The position numbers were made by a program, and so were the translations under genes. The notes beneath the pieces are model-generated. The model saw nothing but the letters and a program-made list of their open reading frames with translations, was not told the origin of the DNA and did not search any database. Of a stretch of 64,000 nt of DNA, positions 11,399 through 24,139 are shown in pieces. Location of the stretch: assembly GCA_026027325.1 (NCBI GenBank), contig JAMSLZ010000010.1, positions 186,001 to 250,000 on the forward strand, read 5' to 3'. The stretch is from Actinomucor elegans. Lineage: Eukaryota > Mucoromycota > Mucoromycetes > Mucorales > Mucoraceae. Position 1 is the first letter of the stretch. Each line of letters opens with the position of its first letter.

Positions 11399-11918
11399 TT
11401 AAAATAGCATTACAGTGAATGCTACAGAATATAAACACTCAAAATGCAATGCTATCTCTATTTGCCATGTAGACATCCAAGATACCAAAATAGGGGTATC
11501 TTCGCCAGGATATTCATTTTCAGCTAACTCTTTCATCCATATTTCAATACGCAATATATCGCTCTTGTCTTTACGAGAGAGCAAATCAAATTTAGTACAT
11601 ATGGCGCTTCAAAATTCGAGTTTATAAAAAGTGGATCACAATCAAATTATATATTATCACACCATTTAAATGAAGGGCAGTTTGGATTGACTTCTACTTC
11701 ATGTCCAGGCTAATCTTATCCATAATTCACTGTTTAGCAACGTCTGGGAGCCTATCTTGCATTATCCCTTCAGTACTTGTTGGGTCGTGATTAACATGTT
11801 GGTCACAAACATATGCTTCAATGAATCCTCTATTTGTTCCATACGCAGTAGATTTCAAGTGTCCTTTTTCAGCCAACACCAATGTTTTGAAAGATGAAAA
11901 TAGGTGCCTATTTTCTTA
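11399..11918 (-). pseudogene. Two minus-strand coding-like fragments, unidentified
   Basis: Fragment one (about 11918 down to 11731) is open for about 62 codons and reads AEKGHLKSTAYGTNRGFIEA and later CDQHVNHDPTSTEGIMQDRL before a stop; no start codon is visible. Fragment two (about 11606-11399) includes LLSRKDKSDILRIEIWMKEL and NEYPGEDTPILVSW, then TGA/TAA. Their composition is coding-like, they lie in the same direction, and they sit just upstream of and antisense to the YbaK-type gene. They may be exons of a dead gene or of an old mobile element. I do not recognise the family. Confidence 0.3.
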
Positions 11919-11992
11919 CAAAATCGTGACTGTCGATCAGAAGGAGTGTTTAAGATGCAACCGCAAACTGTTTGGGAAAAACCAATAGTAAT

Positions 11993-13074
11993 ATGATTGT
12001 TTCAGAATTACCAGTTCATGAGCAAGAAGCTTTGAGAGTAAATTACTCGAATATGTTGCTTTCATCTCCATTTTCTCTGATTTAAATTTCTAGAAACTTC
12101 AAAACGATATTAGTTCTCTCTATGCTGTTGTTTCAAACGATTACCAAAAAGAATGGACGTCAGAATGTCAAAAGCAAACCTATACCGATTGCCCTGAAGT
12201 TGTAAAGCAGGTACGGGGGTCTTAAAGATTTCCAAATGCTCTCAGTAATTAAAAAAAGAAAAATCAGGTCGAGAATGGGTGCAAAGAATTAGGAATTCTA
12301 GATCAATGTCAAATTATTCCAGTGGAATCTGACTATTATGACTGGGAACTTCAACAGAGAGCGTAAGATAATTACAAGCAAGCACTAGATAATATCTGAT
12401 TGAAAATATTCATTCTAGTTTTCGTGTCAATGCTCCTTCAAAGGAACACATGTGTAAGAGTGTTATTTTGGAGAACACCCGCTGTACACATGAAGATATC
12501 TCGGGTAAGTATGCTGGTAATACTATGACGCAGTGGCTAAAGAACTTCTTTTACAGATCCCCTCTATTCAAGATACTATTGCGTGATTACACAGGTAAGA
12601 ATATTAAATACGAAGTTACCGAATTGTTACTAGAAAGCTCTCTCTCTCTCTAGTATGTCAAACCTGTCAACACACAAAAGCTATTGAACTACTGTCGCGC
12701 ATTAAAGAACAAAGAAATTAGCAAAAAGAACTATAACTATCGCCTTGCTGATCCCGAGGTAAGCCTAAACATTGGCTGGGAAATATGAATACTCAAGTGG
12801 ATGTGATGATTGTAGGTATCGCTTCAATTGACTGGATTCAAAAAAGGCGGTGTTTGTCCCATAGGAATGAAACAACCTGTTCCTATTATCCTTGCAGAAT
12901 CAATTACGAAATTAGAAGTAGGTTCTTGTTGAATCAAACCATGACCAAGTCACTAACGATAATGAATAGCCAGCGGTTATCTACCTAGGTGCTGGACACA
13001 TAGATTGGAAACTGGGTATCCCTGTATCCACGTTTATAGAATCAACAAAGTGCTTTGTTGCAGATTTAGACTAG
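11993..13074 (+). CDS. YbaK/prolyl-tRNA-editing-domain protein
   Basis: Hand-assembled from eight small exons: 11993-12037, 12094-12210, 12268-12362, 12419-12504, 12557-12594, 12654-12758, 12816-12917 and 12970-13074. All phases fit and the introns are 52-59 nt. The 230-residue product ends with a YbaK/ProXp-like domain: LLNYCRALKNKEISKKNYNY, then LTGFKKGGVCPIGMKQPVPI, then IYLGAGHIDWKLGIPV and ESTKCFVADL. In this family free-standing domains hydrolyse mischarged aminoacyl-tRNAs; the conserved GxVxP/GGVCPIG loop lines the active site. The N-terminal about 90 residues (start MIVSELPVHEQEAL) are rich in Cys (EWTSEC, TDCPEVV, ENGCKEL) and unfamiliar. The longest unspliced ORF is only 67 codons, so this gene is easily missed. 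Substrate specificity cannot be told. The start codon is the least certain part. Confidence 0.78.
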
Positions 13075-13232
13075 AAAAATAAACGCGCCTCTATAGGCAC
13101 CTATAGTACATGAAGCCCACCATGTATGATTTTGGAATGATATAGATTTAAAAGAACACTATGACAGTGTTTTATATTCTTTATTTACAAAGATATATAA
13201 TGAGATATACAGAGGCATGATGGAGTATGTGT

Positions 13233-13792
13233 TTAAGGACGAGGAACAAGCTCCCATTGCTGATTAGCAGCAACGGTGCCGGTACGCTTTTCATACAAGA
13301 TGACTTCAGCGCCATCCTCATCCTCAGCACCACGGATATCAAGAACCAAATCGGGATTGGAAGAGATATGGATATAACCTTCGTGATCTATCAACCAGCG
13401 TTGCTTCTCGATATCCTCGTCGTTAGAAGTAGCCTTTTCGTTTTGAACGACGCGAACTAGATACTATCATTAATTGGCTTGCATACAAGGATAAGCTATT
13501 ACATTACCATCAGACTTGACTTTGCTGCCCTTGATATCAAGTACCTTGCCACTATGAAGGTTTACAAGGTTACCGTTTCTGTATTCCCATAACTGGTTTT
13601 CGTTATCGCTATTGTCCTTTTGTTTCCAGACACAGATTTTGGCATTGTCTTTGGTCGAAGCGCCTTCTACATCAAGGACACGCTTATTGAACTAGATAGA
13701 AAGTATTAGTTGACGTGCCTGAAAACGAAACTTATATCGATGCTTACCTTTGAGACAATAAAGAAAGGGCGGTGAGGGATTTGAGCAACCAT
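13233..13792 (-). CDS. Ricin-B-type beta-trefoil (lectin-like) protein
   Basis: Three exons (13748-13792, 13508-13691, 13233-13456) give a 150-residue protein, start MVAQIPHRPFFIVSK. It carries three QxW-type repeats spaced about 45 residues apart (NQLWEYRNGNLVNL, KQRWLIDHEGYIHI, NQQWELVP), each preceded by a (V/L)LD(V/I)xG strand (RVLDVEGAS, KVLDIKGSK, LVLDIRGAED). This is the signature of the ricin-B-like beta-trefoil fold, a carbohydrate-binding module. There is no signal peptide and no enzymatic domain, so this is a small cytosolic lectin-like protein; nothing suggests a toxin. It ends 158 bp from the end of the YbaK-domain gene (convergent). Ligand and role are unknown. Confidence 0.82.
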
Positions 13793-14083
13793 TTTAATTT
13801 ACAAGTATTATAGGTTTTTTGTTATAAGGGAAACAATTAAATACAGACAAGAGGCCTATTTATATCTTTTTTCATGAAACTCATAAACGCGTTCAACACC
13901 CGTTCTTACGTCGATATGATGGAGAAGCTTGGCGCATTGATGGGGGACTTTATCCCGAAACCTCTAACCTTCTTGGTTAATGGAGGCGTTTCAACGTCCC
14001 AACTTTAAATTATAGACTTTGCACAACAAATAACACGTAATTTCTGCATCTTATAGATAAGGTAGGATTACAGTGTATTATTA

Positions 14084-17000
14084 TTAAATTGCCCAACTTG
14101 AAGCTACTTCTATCTCTTCGTCACCAATGAATCCATCTTCAATCGACTTGACCATGATATCACCACATAATACGCATTCACTGGCTACAATGTCATCCAG
14201 TTCTTCTCGTAACTGCTCAATCTTTCCCATAGTCAAGTCAGGGTCAATTTTGCTTTCTTCGTGTGCAGCGTCTGAAGGGAAAATGACATTTTTAGCAGTA
14301 TTCATCAAACGGTTGGTAGTACCAACAGTCGATCTAGAACTACTGCGAGGTGAACTAGTTTCTTTTGCAATCAACTCTTGAATCATTCTCACCCGCTTCA
14401 TGGATGTAGATGATAATATTTTGTACATCTAATACAGCGTGAATATTTCAAATGGTTACAATAAACATGAAATACCTTTTCCATAAGACAATTGCTGTGG
14501 AATCCATGCTGACAAGGGAATATGTAAAAAGCTCGCGTGTAAAGTGGATAATTACAGCAGTAGCATCGGTCAGCAGCATTCACAAGCGCGAATCTAAAGG
14601 GAAAGTATGACGCTTAACAGACTATCTAGAAATATTACATAGTAAACATTACCTGCTTCTTAATTCTCGGATATCCAATCGGATACTATCACCACTTTTA
14701 GTGGCTTCATCCATTTCTCCCTTTATATGATCAATCGTATCATTGTATTTCTCCAAAGCTGTACAAATTTCTTCCTATAAACAAGTTACTAACCATCCAC
14801 TGGGTCTAATGGTCCTGTTTACCTTGAAGTCATCAATCAAGACAAAGTCTGGAAAGAATGGAAGCACATCTTCTATCTTTAATAAATTGCTTTGCTTCAA
14901 GAACTCTAGCACAGACTTGATATCTTTGTTTTCTTGAACTACGTGTTTGGCAATGGTAAGCCAAAGTTTCTTTCGGAGAACATCATCGTCTTCGGGCTTA
15001 TCGGCATTGATTCTGGCTAGTTCAACGTCATGATTCTATTTACAAGTTAACAACAACCTAATGCTATCATTAACCCATGCAATACCTTTAATGCCAAGTT
15101 GACTGCTTCTTCATACAGACCCATTTGACTATAGATATGCACGCAACTTTGTGTTCTTCTGTTCTGAGTACATAATCTTAGTGCATAATCAAGATTATAA
15201 TGCATTTGGCGACCCTATAACTCGATATTAGTACATTAACCTATAAGCTAATTAGGCACAATACCTCATTCTTCAAAAATGTCAGTAATGCAGTTTCATC
15301 CGTGGTCTTTTGTGTTGCATATAAAGTAAGCAGAAAGTTGTGAATTGCAGGATCAGTGTTATTAAGTGTTGTCACCACATGAGACAAATAACGTATAGCT
15401 TGATTCTGTATAGTTTCAGGTTATAATGTGTTTTCTTTTTTGATGGACCAAGCGTTCTTTTTACCTGTGTCGTCTTTTCCATTAGTTTTTTGTGATCATA
15501 TCTTAATAGTGCAGGAATCAACTGCCTTGGGTTAAGATTGTTTTGTCTCATCCAGACATTGACTGTCTCATAGGGCTCGTTTTCCATTAATACAGGCGAA
15601 AACTTGTAAAACACGTCTGGATCAGCCTATAACACAGTAAGTAAACCTTGTACAGGTTACGTTTTCATTACAGTTACCTCTTTACTCAATACGGCTAACG
15701 CCTTGGTCCAATTTTTCTCAGTGATCCAATGGCTAATGACCTTGTCATAATCCCCTATTAATGATGCGAAAAACAGAAACTCTTCGTTGCGCCCTTGGCT
15801 TGCCATCAGCTTGTAAGTAGTGGGACGATGTAAGTTGCCGTTATAAGACTCGAGGAAAGACTTGAACTCATCACGCACTTCATCCAGTTGTTCAAGGAAA
15901 TATGCTTCTGTGTTGGGTAATAAACTGGTTGCTTCATTGGGCACAGGAGAGCAGTGAGCAGAAGAAGCCAAATCTTCAAGTTCGTTTAGTTTTGACAGAT
16001 ATATCTCAACAAGCCAAGTAGCTACTATCGTCTTTTGTGTTTGATCCTGTCACAAAATGTCAGCATAGTGTATTTGCAGTACTGGTACAGCTTACATTCT
16101 TGCGTAATCGACTTAGCTTATTGGATAGATAGACTCGTAACGCATCTACCTCAGACTTTTCGACAAACATCAGAGTCACCTCTTCAAATGGTACGGTACT
16201 ATCTGCAAAAATTTCAGCACTCATCTTGTATCGTCTTTGTCCAAAATAATCTTTTGCTTGGGCAGTAAAGACCTTGTCTTTTTGTGCAGGGTCTTTGCAG
16301 TAACGAAGCGCAGAATTGTATCTTTTCTTTTCCAAGTACAATTTCCAAACATCTCGTTCTTCGTTACTGATAGTAAGCTCGTACATGGCCAGCGTTGTGT
16401 AGACCCAAAATGTCTTTTTGATATCATCCACAGTCATACTAATTACGACTTCACCTTGACCCTATTTCAACAGTTAGGATATAGTAATACGTCTCTGGAT
16501 ACTCGGACTTACAATAGGAATCATTTCCTCATATACAATCTGATCATTGAGTTGACATATAGCTCGAACACGATCTTTGTACAGTAGCACAAAATGAAAC
16601 TCTGTCAATGCCACAGAAATGGGTATTTCCGTAACCAACTTGCCAGAATCATCATCAGAAGGTGTCGCTGGATATCTTTCAAGATGTTAGACAATGTATC
16701 ACTTTCTTTTTTTCTTTTTTTATAACGAAAACTAGCTTACTGTAATAACTGCACATCATCCACGACACTATCACCTACGTTTTGTGAACCATACACCAAC
16801 GCACCATGATATATGCCAGGTCCAGTAAGCCATGCAAATGACTCGGCAATACCCTGCTGCTGCAACTCGTGGAATCGACTGAAGAAATGTAATTCACTAT
16901 GAGGAAGTTCACCAGGCAATTCTTGATATCCAGGATTCACATCGTATTTCGAAAACAGATTTTCAAACATAGCCTTTTCTCCTCTGTCCTCAGCTACATC

Positions 17001-17950
17001 GCCACCATTACCAAATGCCGGCGAGTGCGTACCATTGGCGTTAATGGGACCAACAAATCCAATAAACTGATATATACGCGTAGTCGTAGTAGCCATGACA
17101 AAGTATTTGCGATTATTGACTGGAAACTGTTCAAAGTACAATCCTGTCACAGGCATAGTGGACTCGTGTATAGAATACACTTGCTTAAAGTATTTTTCTT
17201 CCTTTTTAAAGTATTCGTCTGTAGGTTCCAAGCATGTTTCGTATATCAAACCATTTTTTGTTCCAATCAATATTTCACGCGTAGAAGGATCTGTCAGTGT
17301 TGCTTGCTTATTCCAAGCAATTGAAGTAATGACAACACCCTGTAGACATCATGAGCCTGCTGACTCTATTATAAAGATAATATACTTGCCTTAAATTTGG
17401 GAAGCGGTTTGGTTCTTCTCCATTTCTCATATAAATAATAGTTTTCACCATGGTGCGTTGTGATGATCAAATGTCTGCCTGTTGGGTCGAAAAAGATCTG
17501 CTTCACCTTGCCATCGCTTGGTTTACGTGATATTTCAATCTCTATTGTATAGTTCAGCTTCCTGTATCATGATGTATGCATATTTTACCTTCTACTTCTA
17601 AAGGATTGTCCAAATCAATCCTCAGTAATCGATACGTATCCAGTGCAACCACAAGAATATTGTTGGAAACAGCCATATCCACAAGCTTGGCGGGCATTTG
17701 AAACTGTACATAGTTGATAGCAAATATAGGTTCTTCCACCTGTCCAAATCCTGTAGAAACATAGCCAGTTTCCAACTATAAATGTTGTGTGAGTCTTGGA
17801 GCGTGTTTCAAAATATGTATAAAATCTTACTCGAACATTATCATGTCCATCAAATCCATTAATAGGAACTAGGGCATCGGCGCCATATTGAATGGTAGAA
17901 GTGCCATGAGCAGCCTCTGAAGATTCAATATAGTCATCTAACAGCGACAT
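14084..17950 (-). CDS. VPS18: VPS18 (Pep3), HOPS/CORVET core subunit with RING finger
   Basis: Fourteen exons (17831-17950, 17589-17775, 17390-17541, 16741-17339, 16513-16675, 16096-16461, 15678-16046, 15465-15626, 15265-15405, 15086-15214, 14823-15035, 14653-14774, 14476-14593, 14084-14428) give 1061 residues with consistent phases. The N-terminal half is the beta-propeller-like Pep3/Vps18 region (IEISRKPSDGKVKQIFFDPT, YLYEKWRRTKPLPKFK, VALTEFHFVLLYKDRV). The middle is the clathrin-repeat alpha-solenoid, ending KIEDVLPFFPDFVLIDDFKE. The C-terminus has a split RING-like finger: CYCCNYPL, FPCQHGFHSNCL, then after a Ser-rich linker SECVLCGDIMVKSI. VPS18 is a scaffold of the HOPS and CORVET tethering complexes at vacuole and endosome. 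Intron 3 (17340-17389) starts with GC rather than GT. Length is normal for the family. Confidence 0.93.
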
Positions 17951-18624
17951 GGCTTTATAGTATGAATAGTAATTTTCTCTTGTAAAAAAGGGGAAGCGGA
18001 TACTGCGTTTTGCATCATGATATTCTTTGCTTGTTCCAGCGTTTTGGAGTTGGGAACCTGGGTTATAATTTCATCCAATCATATCAAGTATTTGGATTAG
18101 CATAATAATAATGCCTTGCGAGTTTACTGGAAAAAAAAAAAAAAAAAAAAAAAAAAGTACACGTCAAGCTATCTTTTTCTTGGTCAAAAGTTATCCAACA
18201 ACGCGTCCAAGTACTTTTCCTCGGTTGCAAACCGTATTTGAAGGCCAAAGCACACTCATAAGATGATTTACTATGAAGAAACTTGTAAAATGACGCGTCA
18301 AGGTATTCTTCTTTTTTTTTTCAGCTGGAATTTTTCAAAGACTCAACTTTCCTCGTAAGATGATATTTGTTCCTAAGAAACCTTAAAGAGAACACGTATT
18401 TTCTCAGTTGAGGCTTATGTATAAACACTAGAACGTACGATCATAGATGACTTATTCCTGAAAAGGAGGGTAACGCGTCAAAGAACTCAAAGGTAACTTT
18501 ATAAATTGGTGTTTAATTACATATACCATACTCTTTGGCTATATGAACAAGGTCTCTAATAAATAACCTCGCAAAGCATAGAGTATTTTGTGGTATAATA
18601 AGGAATCGAATGTACAAGAGTGAT
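17951..18624. promoter_or_regulatory. VPS18 upstream region with a cluster of ACGCGTCA-like motifs
   Basis: Between VPS18 and FUR1 (both minus) lie about 670 bp that include a 26-nt A run (about 18131-18157). Four related elements follow: CACGTCAAG (18161), ACGCGTCCAAG (18201), ACGCGTCAAGG (18293) and ACGCGTCAAAG (18473). Two of them match the MluI cell-cycle-box consensus ACGCGTNA bound by MBF in other fungi. They are plausible operator sites for VPS18 or an unseen transcript; this is inference from the motif alone. Confidence 0.35.
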
Positions 18625-22146
<3,522 letters not shown>

Positions 22147-22998
22147 TTATGATTCTGTCTTGGGTCGCTCATATATCTCACTCATCAAATCCCACTCTTT
22201 CTCGCCATTGATTAAATTTGATTCGGTCATCAAAGAGTCATTTGTTTCTATTATCTGCTGATCACTATTAGCCACCAGTATTTCCTGTTCTTGCTGGTTT
22301 ACGTTGTTACTCGTGTCTGCTTCTGCCACGATGTCATTACTATTATTTTTTTGATGGGGTAATACTACTGAATGAGTTTGCTTGGAGATATCCTCCTCAT
22401 TATCAGAAATGGGCCTTGTTGCTTTACTTTCCTTCTGGTTATCCACTAATTGATGCAAATCTTTCATGAACCGATCAATGCGACTATGAAAACCAAAAAG
22501 CAACAAGTGAGTTATGCGAACCAAGGGTTTCTTGATGACACCTTGCTCAGTGATTTTGAGGGTCACTTGATCGTCTGTTTCTTTTTCCTCGATTATATCA
22601 AATGTCCAAGAACCAGAGAAGGTTGGTATCTTCTTGTTACCAGAGATAGCAACACTAGGTCTTTCTTCCAAGATACGAATCAAACGTTGATAAGGTATAC
22701 GTTCATGATGGACAATTACAGAATGTCTTTTTCGTTTGGATAACTCGATAAATACAACCTTGTTATTATTGTCTTCCTTACTGATTTCTTCAATCATTAC
22801 ATCTTCAACTTTGGATTGCCATTCAGGATACTTGGATACATCGGTTAGAATATGCCAAAGTCGCTTGGATGAAGTATTAAAACTGGATGATCGAGAAACG
22901 ATGTGACTAGCAGGCACAAGTAGTCCAATCACGTATGCCAACACTGGAACAATGGGTAGAATGATGATTATTGATAAAAAATTTGATAGAATAGACAT
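22147..22998 (-). CDS. Membrane-anchored START-like/SRPBCC-fold protein
   Basis: Single exon, 283 residues, taking the ATG at 22998 (MSILSNFLSIIIILPIVPVL). The frame stays open upstream to an ATG at 23136, but that adds a poorly conserved-looking hydrophilic leader. An N-terminal hydrophobic segment (residues about 5-32) is followed by a START-like fold: SSSFNTSSKRLWHILTDVSK, YPEWQSKVEDV, then the strands ending GSWTFDIIEE and QVTLKITEQGVIKKPLVRI, and the C-terminal helix HSRIDRFMKDLHQL. The remaining about 90 residues are acidic, Asn/Gln-rich and probably disordered. SRPBCC proteins hold hydrophobic ligands; small membrane-anchored versions are common in fungi but mostly uncharacterised. Ligand and role are unknown; the fold assignment is from pattern only. 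Confidence 0.6.
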   Translation of the reverse strand: MSILSNFLSIIIILPIVPVLAYVIGLLVPASHIVSRSSSFNTSSKRLWHILTDVSKYPEWQSKVEDVMIEEISKEDNNNKVVFIELSKRKRHSVIVHHERIPYQRLIRILEERPSVAISGNKKIPTFSGSWTFDIIEEKETDDQVTLKITEQGVIKKPLVRITHLLLFGFHSRIDRFMKDLHQLVDNQKESKATRPISDNEEDISKQTHSVVLPHQKNNSNDIVAEADTSNNVNQQEQEILVANSDQQIIETNDSLMTESNLINGEKEWDLMSEIYERPKTES

Positions 22999-23599
22999 GT
23001 TTAATGGAAGAAAAAAAAAAGAAATATATATAATATATACGGATAATAGCCTATTCTTTTTATACAAGCTTAGTGTATCAAAATAAGGCAATGTCACATT
23101 TTCAAAACCAACAGGTGCATAAATTTCAATACGCATCGGAATTCAAATTTCTACGTGTATCCTACATAGAAATATTTTGCACAATTCTTTGTCATCCATC
23201 TCCTCATTTATTCTACACACACATATATATATATGTAAGATGAAACCAATTGTCATTGGTTAATATTATATTATTTCAATTAGCTTGACAAGCTCTCCTA
23301 TTCTGTTCTACGTTTAGTCGATCAAGTCAGATGTGCCCTTTTGATATGACGATCCTCTCCGTACAGCTGTTTTGGTTGAAGATCAAAATAATCTGGTGGA
23401 AAGACCTATACACAAGTTCTATATAACCCAGAACGAGTCAGTTTTAGTGAGCTGATAGAGAGATCTCTCTTTTGGAATTGAGAAATAGCAATTTAAAAAT
23501 ATGGCTCATAATCAAAGTCAGGCGCTTACAAGTCAGAGTACAGTTATATAATTTTTTCAGAATTATTATATAATGAAAAGTTAATATATAATTATAAAG

Positions 23600-23660
23600 T
23601 TTAAAGATTAGATCTACTGATCAGTAGATCCTTCAATTAATTTCTGTTTAATCTCGAATC
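23600..23660 (-). repeat. Dispersed hairpin-core repeat, copy with 20-bp perfect palindrome
   Basis: GATCTACTGATCAGTAGATC at 23611-23630 is its own reverse complement over 20 bp. On the minus strand it is preceded by GAGATTAAACAGAAATTAAT, which corresponds to the decayed arm of the family. It is the best inverted repeat of the set. Confidence 0.45.
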
Positions 23661-23745
23661 TAAATATCCTATCTTGTTCAGAGTAAGCTAGCGCATCCAT
23701 TAGAATACAGCAAATCTTTACAGAGATCATGGAAGATAATTGAAT

Positions 23746-24009
23746 TTATGATTCAGTTTGATCAATGGTGATGTTCATAGACATTTCTTGTAATTTTGTA
23801 GCGTTCATATCGGTGTGCAATACATTTCTGAGATACTGTCGAGAGGATCGAGGGGAGCCTAAGAAATGAAACCGGGACAATAAATCGTCGTAGCTTGGGA
23901 CAAAGCCACAACCATATTTGGTTTTGGCGCTAAATGATTGGGTAGATTTCCAAACTGCGGCATTTGAAAAGAGCGGTGCTTGAACAGCATCTAATCCACA
24001 GATAAGCAA
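23746..24009 (-). pseudogene. Start-less coding fragment antisense to the EF3 upstream region
   Basis: An open frame of about 87 codons reads through QAPLFSNAAVWKSTQSFSAK, YGCGFVPSYDDLLSRFHFLG and SPRSSRQYLRNVLHTDMNAT to a stop at 23746. It has no ATG at its beginning, an upstream in-frame stop, and no room for upstream exons because EF3 begins at 24140. The composition is coding-like. It is best read as the orphaned 3' end of a lost gene; I do not recognise the family. Confidence 0.35.
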
Positions 24010-24139
24010 ATTTTTTCGTTTTTGTTAGGAAAGCTCTTTAGTTGTTATCCTTTCTCTTAACATATCAAATTCTATTTGACTTTACAACTCTACCTTTCTC
24101 GTTTTTCTCCATATATATATATATCAAGAAAGCAAGTAA

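Larger units (their letters stand above)
10034..11992. other. Spacer with possible 5' exons, repeats and coding relics
   Basis: No complete gene found. On the minus strand, 10080-10330 contains short open stretches bounded by plausible splice signals; one (about 10125-10200) reads TNAQATGSTVELLGPMFNF before a stop. This could be leader exon material of the mucin-like gene, but I could not join it in frame. Two repeat copies lie at 10500-10730. A 52-codon ORF starting MKHAPPSGLKAIKRA (10960-11118, +) follows a perfect T-rich acceptor-like tract and is not recognisable. Minus-strand relics lie at 11399-11918. Confidence 0.4.
22999..24139. other. Spacer upstream of EF3, with a repeat and a coding relic
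   Basis: The left part is the promoter of the START-like gene and the right part (from about 24010) is the EF3 promoter/5' UTR, which is pyrimidine-rich. A repeat copy with a perfect palindrome lies at 23600-23660 and an antisense coding-like fragment at 23746-24009. Confidence 0.45.

Noticed and set aside
13227..13460. 77-codon plus-strand ORF
   Set aside because: Antisense of exon 3 of the beta-trefoil gene, which carries the conserved QxW repeats.
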